Shown here in pieces: positions 28,749 to 38,484 of a stretch of DNA of 64,000 nt. The notes under the pieces were generated by a model. That model was given only the letters and a program-made list of their open reading frames with translations. It did not search any database and was not told where the DNA came from. This DNA comes from Paenibacillus sp. JCM 10914 (GTDB lineage Bacteria; Bacillota; Bacilli; Paenibacillales; Paenibacillaceae). Each line of letters starts with the position of its first letter. The first letter of the stretch is position 1. A program made the translations under genes and the position numbers. Location of the stretch: positions 124,001-188,000 of the forward strand of contig NZ_BAZR01000005.1 in NCBI RefSeq assembly GCF_001315105.1. Reading direction: 5' to 3'.

Positions 28749-29510
28749 ATGTCAGAGATCATCATATCAACGCAAAAGCTATGTAAAACATTTTCCCGGG
28801 GAGGGCACCAGCAGCATGTACTGAAAAACCTTGATCTACAGATCATAGAAGGGGATTTCACCGTTATTATGGGCAGCTCCGGATCGGGAAAATCCACCTT
28901 ATTATACGCGCTATCCGGCATGGATAAGCCCACGCTCGGGGAGATCCATTTCGAGAAGCGTAATATATCGAAGCTGAGCAACGATCAACTGGCGGTGTTC
29001 CGCCGGGACCACTGCGGTTTCGTGTTTCAGCATATTTATCTGCTGGACAATATGAGTGTGCTGGATAATGTGCTGGCGAGTGGCATGCTGCTTAATCGTA
29101 ACAAGAAATCCGTCATCGAAAAAGCCCAGCAACTGCTTAACCGCGTCGGCTTGGACGAAGGCGCGTGGGGGAAATTTCCTTCCCAGCTGTCCGGTGGTGA
29201 GGCGCAGCGTGCAGGTATTGTGCGGGCATTGATTAACGATCCAAGAATCGTATTTGCGGATGAACCGACTGGTGCCTTAAACTCCGCTTCCAGCAGCAGC
29301 GTCTTGGATATCTTGACGGAAGTGAACAGCAGCGGGCAGAGCATCGTTATGGTGACCCATGATATCAAAACAGCCATGCGGGGCAGCCGCGTCCTGTATT
29401 TGCGTGACGGCGTCGTATGCGGCGAATTGAGACTCGCTGCGTATGGCACGGATGATGAGACGGAGAGACAGGTACAACTGAATGCGTTCCTGTCTGGGAT
29501 GGGGTGGTGA
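28749..29510 (+). CDS. ABC transporter ATP-binding protein, MacB/LolD/BceA-like
   Basis: A 253-residue ATPase with Walker A GSSGSGKST near residue 41, signature LSGGEAQR near 147, Walker B IVFADEP and the H-loop MVTHD. The sequence belongs to the family that powers FtsX-like permeases in lipoprotein release, macrolide export or peptide-antibiotic resistance. An AGGAGTGGG-type site precedes the ATG. It is coupled to the permease gene that begins at its stop. Confidence 0.94.
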   Translation: MSEIIISTQKLCKTFSRGGHQQHVLKNLDLQIIEGDFTVIMGSSGSGKSTLLYALSGMDKPTLGEIHFEKRNISKLSNDQLAVFRRDHCGFVFQHIYLLDNMSVLDNVLASGMLLNRNKKSVIEKAQQLLNRVGLDEGAWGKFPSQLSGGEAQRAGIVRALINDPRIVFADEPTGALNSASSSSVLDILTEVNSSGQSIVMVTHDIKTAMRGSRVLYLRDGVVCGELRLAAYGTDDETERQVQLNAFLSGMGW

Positions 29511-29512
29511 GC

Positions 29513-31861
29513 ATGAACATTCTGAATCTGGCTGCTGCCAATATCCGTAAGGGCAAAGGATCTGCTATATCCCTCGTTGTGCTGATCCTGCTGGCAACGA
29601 TGCTGCTTAACGTAGGACTTGGCATATTTATGAAAGTAAAACCGTTCTTCTTGGATAAGGTTGAAGAAATGCAGGGCCCGCATGCGGTTGTGATTATGCA
29701 GAGCGAGAAATATAAACCGGCGTATGCGGAATTTATCAAGAATGAAGCTGGCGTGCTGGACGTCGAAGCGGAAAGCATGATTTACATGGGGCAGGCCAAC
29801 TTCCAGATGGGCAAGGGTGAATTTGGACTGGGTGCCGCTGTTCTCAATATGGATCAATCGCGGGGTATTGCGCCACTGGCGTTGGTAGAGTCATGGCCGA
29901 CTCCTTCCGAGCGGTCGATCTATATCCCTCTTCCCTTGAAGGAAGGGGGATATGCGCTCGGTGATACCTTGACGATTCGCTATATGAATATGGAGCACAG
30001 CTATGTGGTTTCCGGGTATTTTGAATCTACGGTATATGGGATGGTGAACGCCGGTACGTTGAAATTTTTCTTGCCCGGCGCTGCTTACGGAGAGCTTGAG
30101 GAGCAGATTGGTACCGTTGCAGGCAGTACGATGCTATCGGTAAGAATGGAGGAGCCTGAGCAATCCTCGCAGCTGCTGCGTGATTTTGAAAATCAGACGG
30201 ATGTGGAGCTGTCTGGCGGGAATGCCATCTTTCATACGAACGTGACGGATTATGCCGGAATGTCGATGACAAGCACGATGATGATCAGCATCTTCGCGAT
30301 GCTGCTTGGCGCTTTTGCCTGGATTATCGTGATCGTGGCGCTCATTGTCATCCGATTCCGCGTTGTGAACAGTATAGAGGACCAGATGGTGAACATCGGG
30401 GCTCTGGGAGCACTCGGCTATACGAGCAGGCAGATTACCGCCTCGATGCAGGTTCAATTTATGATGATCGGTGTTGTGGGCGCCCTGCTCGGAACGGGAT
30501 TTTCTTATGCGGTCTCCCCTTTGATCAACAGCCTCTTGTCGAGTTTGGCAGGCCTTGGTTGGAAGAGAGGATTCCAGCCTGGCCTCGATATCGTCAGCCT
30601 GCTGCTGGTATTGGCCTTGGTGCTGCTCGTGACTTGGCTTGCAAGCCGCGGGATCAAGAACTTGCCTCCGGTTGTTGCGCTGCGGGGCGGAATCCGTACC
30701 CATAGTTTTCGCAAGAACCATGTCCCGCTCGACAAGTCGAGGGGAGGATTGCAGGTCCTGCTTGCCCTCAAGTCGCTTGCTTCCAATATGAAGCAAAACG
30801 TGATTGTGGCTGTGATTATGGCAGGCGTTACTTTTGCCTCTGTGTTCTCGGTCATTATGTACTACAACCTGTCCGTGGATAAAAATGCACTGTACAACAT
30901 GTTCGGCAGCGAGATGTCCGATGTGATCGTGCATGCACATCCGGATACGGATACGGAAGCCTTGTTTGCGGATTTAGCCCTTCTGCCGGATGTCCAAAAG
31001 ACGAACAAATTGGATATTGCCGTCCTTAATCTGGAGGGGGAGGAGATGGCGGTCTTTTTTTCAGATGACTATCGTGCGATGGAGAACCTGGCTGCGTATA
31101 AGGGAAGAATGCCGCAGTATGAGAATGAGGTGGTCATTACGGGCGTGATGTCTGACCTGTTAAATCGAGGGATTGGGGATACGGTAGAGGTTAAGATGGC
31201 AGGGAAATCGGGAAAATACCTGGTAACCGGTCTGACGCAGACGATGAACAACGGCGGGCGTGTGGCCTTTACGACATTGGCTGGCATGCAGCAATTGAGT
31301 CCTGATTACGAGATTGGGAGTCTCCATTTGTATTTGGACGGAAGCGTTGCGGTGGATGACTTCATTGCGCAGTTGCGTCGGGATTTTGCAGGGAGAATCT
31401 CGTTGCTGGAGAATTACCGGGAGCTCGGCGATGCCCAAATGTCGACTTACAGCTCGGCCATCACATCGCTGATGACGGTCGTTCTGCTGGTGACGATGAT
31501 TGTGGTGAGTCTTATCCTGTACCTCGTTATACAGACGGTGATCCTCAAGCGGAAGCGTGACTTTGGAATTTATAAAGCGATGGGCTATACGTCGTTTCAG
31601 TTGATGACGCAGATTGCGTTAAGCTTTGTGCCTGTTGTTGCCCTTGGCGTCTTTCTGGGTGGTGTACTCGGAAGTTTCGGAACGAATCCGCTTCTGTCGA
31701 TGCTGCTCTATAATGTGGGAGTTTCGAATGCAATCTTTAAAGTTCATATTCCCTCGATGATGCTGTTGTGCGTGGCGATTGTACTATTTGCCTATGTGAT
31801 CTCGATATTCGCTGCACGACGGATCCGGAAGATTTCGGCGTATGGCTTGATTGTGGAATAG
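29513..31861 (+). CDS. FtsX-like ABC transporter permease
   Basis: A 782-residue permease made of two FtsX-type halves. Each half has one helix, a large extracellular domain and three further helices: helices near residues 15-37, 265-290, 315-340 and 360-385, then about 430-450 and three at the end. Eight helices in two repeats differ from the ten-helix BceB layout. I chose ATG 29513 over GTG 29504 and 29507 because GGGGTGG gives proper spacing. Together with the ATPase it probably moves or senses amphiphilic molecules at the envelope under control of the two-component system upstream. Confidence 0.9.
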   Translation: MNILNLAAANIRKGKGSAISLVVLILLATMLLNVGLGIFMKVKPFFLDKVEEMQGPHAVVIMQSEKYKPAYAEFIKNEAGVLDVEAESMIYMGQANFQMGKGEFGLGAAVLNMDQSRGIAPLALVESWPTPSERSIYIPLPLKEGGYALGDTLTIRYMNMEHSYVVSGYFESTVYGMVNAGTLKFFLPGAAYGELEEQIGTVAGSTMLSVRMEEPEQSSQLLRDFENQTDVELSGGNAIFHTNVTDYAGMSMTSTMMISIFAMLLGAFAWIIVIVALIVIRFRVVNSIEDQMVNIGALGALGYTSRQITASMQVQFMMIGVVGALLGTGFSYAVSPLINSLLSSLAGLGWKRGFQPGLDIVSLLLVLALVLLVTWLASRGIKNLPPVVALRGGIRTHSFRKNHVPLDKSRGGLQVLLALKSLASNMKQNVIVAVIMAGVTFASVFSVIMYYNLSVDKNALYNMFGSEMSDVIVHAHPDTDTEALFADLALLPDVQKTNKLDIAVLNLEGEEMAVFFSDDYRAMENLAAYKGRMPQYENEVVITGVMSDLLNRGIGDTVEVKMAGKSGKYLVTGLTQTMNNGGRVAFTTLAGMQQLSPDYEIGSLHLYLDGSVAVDDFIAQLRRDFAGRISLLENYRELGDAQMSTYSSAITSLMTVVLLVTMIVVSLILYLVIQTVILKRKRDFGIYKAMGYTSFQLMTQIALSFVPVVALGVFLGGVLGSFGTNPLLSMLLYNVGVSNAIFKVHIPSMMLLCVAIVLFAYVISIFAARRIRKISAYGLIVE

Positions 31862-31971
31862 GAGTTGTAATCATAGCAGAAGTTGATCACGACATGTATG
31901 TTGGATCTGCTTCTGATCCTCATGATGGTATAATCATGTCATTACCATAATAGGCGAGGAGGAGTGAATGG

Positions 31972-32987
31972 ATGAGATACCCGGTATTGCAAGCAGGAGC
32001 CACCATTGGCATAACTGCCCCTTCGTCAGGGGTACAGACGGAATTGCATGATCTGCTTGAACGTTCGATCGAACGTATGAAGCTGGAAGGATTCAACGTC
32101 ATCTGCGGAGAGACGATTTGGACGCAAGACAAAGCCAAGTCTGCACCTGCAAGGGTCCGTGCTGCCGAATTGAACGACATGATGAGAGATGCTGAGATTA
32201 GCCTAGTTATCCCGCCTTGGGGCGGTGAGCTTCTGATCGAGATTTTGGAACATCTGGATTTCGAATATTTTCAGAGCAAGTGGCTTCTGGGTTACTCCGA
32301 TCTGAGCGTGCTGCTGTTGGCGTTCACCTTAAAGACTGGTATTGCCACGGCTCATGGCACCAATCTCATCGAGTTAAGGGGAGAGTCTTCCGACGCGACG
32401 TCAGCGAAGTGGCACGCCGTCTTATCGACCGGAGCAGGCGAATCCATCATCCAATATTCATCGCCCGAGTATCAGAAGGCTTGGGATCACGATAATCCGT
32501 CGCCCTACGTATATCACCTGACAGAGCCGACCTATTGGCGGACGGTTCAAGACACGCGCGTCGAACTTCAGGGGCGCTTGCTTGGCGGTTGCATCGATGT
32601 GATCCGGCATCTCATCGGCACGCCGTTCGGCGATGTACAACAATTCCAGCAGCATCATATCCATAACGAACCGATTCTGTGGTACTTAGAGAATTGCGAG
32701 CTATCAACCACGGATTTACGCAGATCGCTTCGCTGGTGCAGATGAAGCTGGCGGGTTGGTTTGATCATTGTACGGGCGTGCTATTCGGAAGAAGCGGTGC
32801 CAACCAACCGATAAACGATTATACTGCGGAGGACATATATCGTGAATTATATGAAGAATTGCAGGTTCCGATTGTCTACGATATGGATTGTGGTCATGTT
32901 CCGCCGCAGATCACCTTTGTTAACGGTGCGTACGCGGAAATTGAGGTTGAAGACGGCAAGGGCGTCGTCAAACAAATCTTCAAATAA
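31972..32987 (+). CDS. LD-carboxypeptidase/MccF-like S66 peptidase (one-base frameshift as read)
   Basis: A repaired 338-residue S66 family serine peptidase. The nucleophile is Ser109 in LLGYSDLS; the second part carries the catalytic histidine region CGHVPPQITFVNGA, and LLGGCIDV is the conserved strand before the glutamate. Members trim peptidoglycan tetrapeptides (LdcA) or inactivate microcin C (MccF); the sequence LWYLENCEL resembles the MccF branch. The frame breaks near 32734-32740; one added base joins RRSLRW to QMKLAGWFDHC. There is no signal peptide, so it acts in the cytoplasm. Confidence 0.88.
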
Positions 32988-32999
32988 CAACGGTTGCTT

Positions 33000-33031
33000 C
33001 AAGAGGGGGTATGATAGCAGAGCCCCTCTTG
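33000..33031. terminator. Terminator between convergent genes
   Basis: CAAGAGGGG (33000-33008) pairs with CCCCTCTTG (33023-33031) between the S66 peptidase and the convergent AraC gene, which stops at 33039. T runs are weak on both sides. Confidence 0.65.
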
Positions 33032-33038
33032 ATTATGT

Positions 33039-33862
33039 TTAGTCAAACGTGCGTTCTCCCGGGTTAGCTGGGACGGTAGCCTTTTCCCGGAATTTAACGG
33101 GGGACATCCCGTAATTGGCACGGAATACTCGGTGAAAATACGAATAGCTCGCAAAGCCGCAGGTCTCTGCGATTTCCTCCAGCGTCATGGTGCTATACTT
33201 GATTCGCTCGACGGCTGCATTCAGCCTGATTTCCAGCGCATACTGGATCATCGTCTTGCCGTAATACTCCTTGAATAGCTTTACCGCTCGGGACAAGCTG
33301 AGTCCAACATGTGAGGCCGCTTCCTCCAGTTTGAATGTCAAGGTGGCATGTTCCTCCACGAAGCGCTTGAGGCGCAGGGCGGTGAAGGCGAGTCGATCCG
33401 TCGGCTTGATCTCACTGATCGCACGATCCAGATAAAGGCAGAGGCTTCGCAGCAGGTAGTCGGTCAACTCCCCGTGCTTTTCTTCCAGGCTGCGGCGTTT
33501 CTCCAGCAGCATCTGTCGCCATAATCCGAGCAGTTGGTCGTCGACCCCGGTATGGCTGACTACGGGACGAGCCTGGCGTGTCCACCATTCATCAATCCAG
33601 GCGCCGTCGCAAAATATGTAGTAATCTCCACTGGACACGCGCCCATCCTGGCCTTCATCCTTTACGCGCAGTTCGTATTCGTCACCGGGCTTGAGCAGAA
33701 GCAGATCGCCTGTCTGCACGAGATGTTCGACACCGTTGCAGTAAACTTCGCAGGAGCCTTCCGTCTGCAAACGGAAAAGATAGGTTGTTAATCCCCCGCG
33801 GTGCTGGTGCTGAATTGTTGAAAGTGATAGGAGTAATCGCAGATCAGCAGTCTAGCGTCCAT
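33039..33862 (-). CDS. AraC-family regulator with cupin-like sensor (one-base frameshift as read)
   Basis: A repaired 274-residue regulator. The N-terminal cupin-like part begins MDARLLICDYSYHFQQF and includes LLLLKPGDEYELRV; the C-terminal AraC domain has FKLEEAASHVGLSLSRAVKLFK and LEEIAETCGFASYSYFHRVFR. The open frame as read starts only at 33770; one base added near 33803-33808 joins it to an ATG at 33862 behind GGAGG. It is divergent from the sugar isomerase and dehydrogenase genes and probably activates them in response to their substrate. Confidence 0.85.
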
Positions 33863-33898
33863 ATTGGTGATAACCTCCAGTAAAAATATAAGCAGATA

Positions 33899-33953
33899 GT
33901 TCATGTTGCAGCCATATTGTTTATGTTCATTTTAGCCCATTTCCATGTATGAT
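33899..33953 (+). promoter_or_regulatory. Candidate AraC-type operator and promoter of the isomerase operon
   Basis: Two direct repeats beginning GTTCAT and ending AGCC lie at 33899-33913 and 33925-33938. The second GTTCAT sits 17 bases before a TATGAT -10 box (33948-33953), replacing the -35 box. This is the usual layout for activation by an AraC regulator bound next to RNA polymerase. Confidence 0.5.
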
Positions 33954-33998
33954 AGTAGCAGATTGAGCAATCATTTTTTGAATAGAGGTGCGCTAACA

Positions 33999-34772
33999 AT
34001 GAGAAGAATGAATATCGGTTTGCAGTTGTATACCCTGCGTGATGAGACGGCACAGGATTTCCGCGGAACGCTCCGCAAAGTCGCTGAACTTGGGTATGAA
34101 GGCGTTGAGTTTGCGGGTTATGGCGACATTCCGGCTGAAGAAATGAAAACGCTTCTAGATGAGCTCGGTTTGAAGGCTATCGGCAGTCATGTTGGATTGC
34201 ATCTTCTTCGCGAAGATTTACAGAAGGAAATCGATTATCTGAAGACGATTGGCGCTAAATATATGATGTGTCCTTATGTTGCTGAAGAGGACCGCAAGGA
34301 TGCCGAGGATTGGAAGAACCTGTTCTCCTTCCTGGCGGAAGTTGGTGCGGAGGCACGCAAGCAAGGTCTGGTCTTCGGTTACCACAATCATGATTTCGAG
34401 TTTACAGCCTCGGTTGACGGTGAATTCGTGTTTGACGCGATGTACAACGCGACCAAGCCTGAAGACGTTCAAGTCGAGATGGACGTGTGTTGGGTTCAGT
34501 TCGCGGGACAGGATCCGCTGAAGTACATTCCGAAGTACGCTGGACGTTTGCCGCTGCTTCATCTGAAGGATTTCAGCAAGGATGCCGAAGGCAACATGAA
34601 GACGCTGGAACTTAGCCAAGGTTCCGTAGATCTGAAGGGCGTTATTCAAGCCGCATCCGATGCTGGCACGGAATGGCTGATCGTCGAGCAGGACGTATGT
34701 CAGAATCCACCGCTGCAAAGCGTAGAGAACAGCATAAACTGGGTCAAACAAAACTATCTAAACCAATTCTAA
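33999..34772 (+). CDS. Sugar phosphate isomerase/epimerase (xylose-isomerase-like TIM barrel)
   Basis: A 257-residue TIM-barrel protein of the AP-endonuclease-2 / IolE-like superfamily. Metal-ligand positions are suggested by GYEGVEFAG, FGYHNHDFEF, QVEMDVCWVQ and LLHLKDFS. I chose ATG 33999 behind AGAGGTG; the open frame from 33945 has no site. It is followed after 24 bases by a Gfo/Idh dehydrogenase, a pairing common in inositol and keto-sugar catabolism. The substrate is not identifiable. Confidence 0.87.
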   Translation: MRRMNIGLQLYTLRDETAQDFRGTLRKVAELGYEGVEFAGYGDIPAEEMKTLLDELGLKAIGSHVGLHLLREDLQKEIDYLKTIGAKYMMCPYVAEEDRKDAEDWKNLFSFLAEVGAEARKQGLVFGYHNHDFEFTASVDGEFVFDAMYNATKPEDVQVEMDVCWVQFAGQDPLKYIPKYAGRLPLLHLKDFSKDAEGNMKTLELSQGSVDLKGVIQAASDAGTEWLIVEQDVCQNPPLQSVENSINWVKQNYLNQF

Positions 34773-34796
34773 TTTATTGATAAAAGGAGACTTTCC

Positions 34797-35816
34797 ATGA
34801 GCAAAATTAGAGTAGCTGTCTTCGGCTGCGGCGCGATCGCCCAGCGTAGACATATCCCGGAGTACGCAAATAATGAGAATGTGGAACTGGTAGCTTTCGC
34901 CGATCCGGTTAAGGAACGCGCTGAAGAAATGGCCGCGCAATATGGCGGGAATGCTTATACCGACTATCAAGAGCTTCTGAAGAACGAGAAGCTTGACGCC
35001 GTTAGCGTATGTACGCCTAACTACCTGCACGCACCCATGAGTATTGCCGCAGCCAACGCAGGACTGCATGTATTGGTTGAGAAGCCAATGGCAGCATCGA
35101 CTGAAGAAGGAGAGCGTATGATTGAGGCTGCCCGTAAGAACGGGGTATACCTGATGGTGGGTCACAATCAGCGTCTGATGCCTCCACATGTGAAGGCGAA
35201 GGAGATTTTGGATTCCGGCAAGCTTGGTAAAGTTCTGACTTTCCGCACGTCTTTCGGACATGGTGGTCCAGAAGGCTGGAGTCTCGATGGACGTGACAGC
35301 TGGTTCTTCCGTAAAGAAGAAGCGGTTATGGGTGCTATGGGTGATCTCGGCGTGCACAAATCCGATTTCATCCGCTATTTGCTGAATGATGAAATCGTGG
35401 AGGTTGCCGGTTTCATCGGAACGGTTCATAAAGAAGGAACGGATGTGGACGACAACGCAACGTGTATCGTTCGCATGAAGAGCGGTGCGGTTGGCACGTT
35501 GATGGCGAGCTGGACTCACTACAGAGCCGGTGACAACGGTACAGTCTTGTGGTGTGAGAAGGGTGCTTTGAAGATCGGTACAGATAACGGTGACGAGGTT
35601 ATAGTGGAATTGACCGACGGTACGGTGGAAACTTACAAGGTGGGCGCGATGGCCACCAACGAGAAGCAAGTACCGAGCGGCGTGATCGACGCGTTTGTGG
35701 AATCGATTCTGACAAACACGCCTCCTAGCATTTCTGGTGAGGAAGGACTGCGTTCCCTGAATGTAATCTTGGGTGCGTTCGAATCGCAAGATACAGGTAA
35801 AATTGTGAAGCTGTAA
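34797..35816 (+). CDS. Gfo/Idh/MocA-family oxidoreductase
   Basis: A 339-residue NAD(P)-dependent dehydrogenase for sugars or inositols. The Rossmann fold starts with VAVFGCGAIAQ; the catalytic EKPM motif is near residue 97, with GDLGVHKSDFIR supplying the substrate-side histidine. An AAAGGAG site lies eight bases before the ATG. It forms an operon with the isomerase and ends at a terminator. Confidence 0.92.
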   Translation: MSKIRVAVFGCGAIAQRRHIPEYANNENVELVAFADPVKERAEEMAAQYGGNAYTDYQELLKNEKLDAVSVCTPNYLHAPMSIAAANAGLHVLVEKPMAASTEEGERMIEAARKNGVYLMVGHNQRLMPPHVKAKEILDSGKLGKVLTFRTSFGHGGPEGWSLDGRDSWFFRKEEAVMGAMGDLGVHKSDFIRYLLNDEIVEVAGFIGTVHKEGTDVDDNATCIVRMKSGAVGTLMASWTHYRAGDNGTVLWCEKGALKIGTDNGDEVIVELTDGTVETYKVGAMATNEKQVPSGVIDAFVESILTNTPPSISGEEGLRSLNVILGAFESQDTGKIVKL

Positions 35817-35828
35817 TTTGAAGATATG

Positions 35829-35869
35829 AGAGGGGCTGGACCGACGATTATTGTCGGACCAGCCCCTCT
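35829..35869. terminator. Terminator between convergent dehydrogenase and GH43 genes
   Basis: A 17-bp stem with one mismatch (35829-35845 with 35853-35869) is followed by GTTTGTTT on the plus strand. The GH43 gene stops at 35880 on the other strand, so it may serve both. Confidence 0.88.
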
Positions 35870-35879
35870 GTTTGTTTAT

Positions 35880-36764
35880 TCACTTGATGTTCACCTGAAC
35901 GCTATCACCCGTCTCTTCAACTTCGATAAAGATCGGACGTTCATCCGGCGTCTGGTTAGGAGTATGCACGGTTAGGACAAGCTGCCCATCCCATTTCCTG
36001 AACAACATACCGTGCCCTCCGTCGCTCGAATAGAGCGGTTCAGCATCCTGCTCCCACGGCCCCTCGATGTCGCCGGATTGTGATTGGGCAATGCTAGAGC
36101 GTAACTACCGTTCACGAAGCTCGCCCACAGCAATAAGAGCGTGCCTGCCGAAGTCCGGTGCAGGAAAGGGCCGTCGGTCACATAATTCCCCGATCCGGGA
36201 AAGCGGGGGGAATGGAATGGCGTCGTCCATGGCGCTTCCGATGCCCGGAACAGCGTGACCGGCTCGGATACGGCTTCCTTCAAGTCCTGACTGAGTCGCA
36301 TCGCACAAATCTCGCCGTCGCCGACCTGCTGCCATTCGTGGCAGAAGACCATCCAGGGCTGGCGCTGATCGTCGATATACAGCGTGCCGTCCAGCGAACT
36401 CCACTCCTTCGGTGTCAAAGGACCGTCACTGTGAAGCGTAAACGGACCCGTTGGCTGCGCTGCTGTTAAAACCGCGGTTCCGAGCAGATCATTGTCTTTT
36501 CTGCGGAAAGTGGCAAACATCATGTAGCGGCCATCATATGCGTAGACCTCGGGCGCCCAGAAGTTGACGTCGGAGAAGAATCCCTCCGGTTTACGGAATA
36601 CGTTGATCGGACCTTCCCAATCCACGAGATCCCGGCTCGTATAAACGTTAAAGCCATTGCCTTCCTTCCAGATATTCTTGTCCGTGCTGCCGTACATATA
36701 GTATGTCTGCTGCTCGGGAATCGGAAGAATGTAGATCCCGAAGCTGAATGTCTTGCGTTTTCAT
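35880..36764 (-). CDS. GH43-family glycoside hydrolase (two frameshifts as read)
   Basis: A repaired 295-residue five-bladed propeller of family 43, typically beta-xylosidase, arabinofuranosidase or arabinanase. As read, only the middle is open (35972-36697: YYMYGSTDKN, WAPEVYAYDGRYMMF, SLDGTLYIDDQRQPW). Two missing bases near 36733-36738 destroy the catalytic Asp-Pro segment; adding them gives RDPYILPIPEQQ after an ATG at 36764 with GGAGG. One missing base near 36089-36094 cuts off the end, which continues AIAQSQSGDIEGPWE to a TGA at 35880. It has no signal peptide, so it acts on imported oligosaccharides. It is the last gene of a transporter operon. Confidence 0.83.
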
Positions 36765-36787
36765 AAGAGCGGATACCTCCTGCGTGA

Positions 36788-38440
36788 TTAGCGGTAGGCG
36801 GGATAGATGATGCCGATATCCCGTTCGGTCGTCAGTTGTCCGTCCGTGTATCGCTGCATCTCGTTGCCTTTGATACGGAACGGAATAGCATTCCCTTGAT
36901 AGTGGAGTTCGCCTTCGACATCCCGGACACTCATACCGATCAGTCCGGTCAGATGGCCCGCCATGTCGGTAACGATTCGAATGCCGGCCGGTCCTTGAAG
37001 ATAGAGCTCGCCGTCACGATAGATGGAGACAAGATCCGGGGTATTGACCAGTTCGAACGTAACGCCTGCAACGGTTCTGCTGTAGGCTGTATTGTGAGCG
37101 ACCTCTTCGCCGTGATCCATGTCGATGGGAAGCAAACCGGTGAACCATAACGCTTCTCCGTCTACCGGCATAATGCCGCATAAGCGTTCCACGTAGTCCA
37201 GCAGGCAGAGAATGGATGGTGAATACGTCTCCGTGAAGCCTTCTTCGCCCGTCCACGGACTGATTGCTTGAGAGAAACGCTCTGCCTTCGAAAGTGAAGA
37301 GAGGATCGAGTACAGCACCCACGTCAATTCCACATAGCGATGATGGTGTTCGAATGCATGCGGCGCCCTGATCAAGCTCAAGAAGTTGGAGGCTCCGCCC
37401 CAGCTGTTATACGTCGAGAACGGATCGAATCTCGGGTCGTCCATGGATAGCGACGTGAACGGGAATCTGGCAAAAAATTTGCTCGTATTCAGCAAATACT
37501 TGCGCAGCATCTGATCGAACAGCTCCCGGTCACCGACCTCGCAAGCCAGCACGCGCAGTAGGACATCGGATTGTACCCGTACGAATTCATCGTTTCGGTC
37601 GCGGTCATAGAAGAACATGTCCTCTTCATCGTAACAGTATTGAAGCAGGCTATTCAGGCTGTCTGCGGCTTTATCTTCCCATGCCTTAGCGGAAGCGGAG
37701 TCGTCGAGTTCTTCAGCCATACGTGCCAGATAAGTTCGTTGACAGTAGATGTTGGCGGTCAGATCCGGGGCCAGAAACGGCAGAATCGGAGAGTCCGGAT
37801 GGTAAGCCGAAGAATCACCCATATAAGGGGTGTCTGGAACGTGCCAGAATCTTGGTGACAGATCATGCCCCGTATCAAACGTGCTGAATGCCTCCACACA
37901 GCCTGTACCGCGCGTATTGCGATTTGCAGCGATCCATTCATCATATTGCGTCATGGCGTCATACATCGTCTTCAGGAACTCGGTGTCTTTGCCATGAAGC
38001 TGATAATGATGCCATACGCTTCGCGCAAGCGGCGTAACGAGCTGAATCTGTCGGTAGGAAGGACCGTTTGCCGTCAGTTTATAGGGCAGCAGCCCGTCTT
38101 CTCTCTGATGCTTCGCGAAGGCCAGATACGTCGTTTGGGAGACGGAGGGAATGAAGCGTGATAACAGCTCCGCGTTGATGGTGCCCGTACTCTCTAACCA
38201 GCAGCCAAGATAAATACCGCCCTCTTGAAGAATAGGAGCGCTGCCGTTCATAGGAACGATGCAGCGCATCAGCTTTTCAATTGCGTGATAATAGGTGTCC
38301 TGGAGTCGTCCACCGGAAGCGGCAAAACGAATGTCAGCTCGCTGCCATTCGCTTAGCAAGTTATGGTCTTCCGGTTTCACCGGCTGCACCCGATGTCCGG
38401 CAGGCATCTGGCGCAGCTGGTTCAACAAGGAATCGTTCAT
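36788..38440 (-). CDS. Six-hairpin glycosidase, MGH1/GH63-like
   Basis: A 550-residue cytoplasmic (alpha/alpha)6-barrel protein resembling the mannosylglycerate-hydrolase-like clan that also includes GH63. Visible family features are FAKHQREDGLLPY, the DTGHDLSPRFWHVPD segment, STYNSWGGASNF and the candidate catalytic GEEGFTETYSP stretch near residue 410, followed by a beta-domain. The start at 38440 (MNDSLL) has AAGGAGG before it; a longer start at 38455 has none. The exact specificity cannot be told. It lies between the GH43 and binding-protein genes. Confidence 0.75.
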   Translation of the reverse strand: MNDSLLNQLRQMPAGHRVQPVKPEDHNLLSEWQRADIRFAASGGRLQDTYYHAIEKLMRCIVPMNGSAPILQEGGIYLGCWLESTGTINAELLSRFIPSVSQTTYLAFAKHQREDGLLPYKLTANGPSYRQIQLVTPLARSVWHHYQLHGKDTEFLKTMYDAMTQYDEWIAANRNTRGTGCVEAFSTFDTGHDLSPRFWHVPDTPYMGDSSAYHPDSPILPFLAPDLTANIYCQRTYLARMAEELDDSASAKAWEDKAADSLNSLLQYCYDEEDMFFYDRDRNDEFVRVQSDVLLRVLACEVGDRELFDQMLRKYLLNTSKFFARFPFTSLSMDDPRFDPFSTYNSWGGASNFLSLIRAPHAFEHHHRYVELTWVLYSILSSLSKAERFSQAISPWTGEEGFTETYSPSILCLLDYVERLCGIMPVDGEALWFTGLLPIDMDHGEEVAHNTAYSRTVAGVTFELVNTPDLVSIYRDGELYLQGPAGIRIVTDMAGHLTGLIGMSVRDVEGELHYQGNAIPFRIKGNEMQRYTDGQLTTERDIGIIYPAYR

Positions 38441-38484
38441 GGGATCCTCCTTCATGGACGAGGATGATGATTCATGTCGCCCTG

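Noticed and set aside
29036..30940. Two long minus-strand frames opposite the ABC genes
   Set aside because: Both are histidine-rich shadows of the ATPase and permease genes, which carry clear motifs.
34758..35789. 343-residue minus-strand frame
   Set aside because: It is antisense to the Gfo/Idh gene, which has a Rossmann motif and EKPM.
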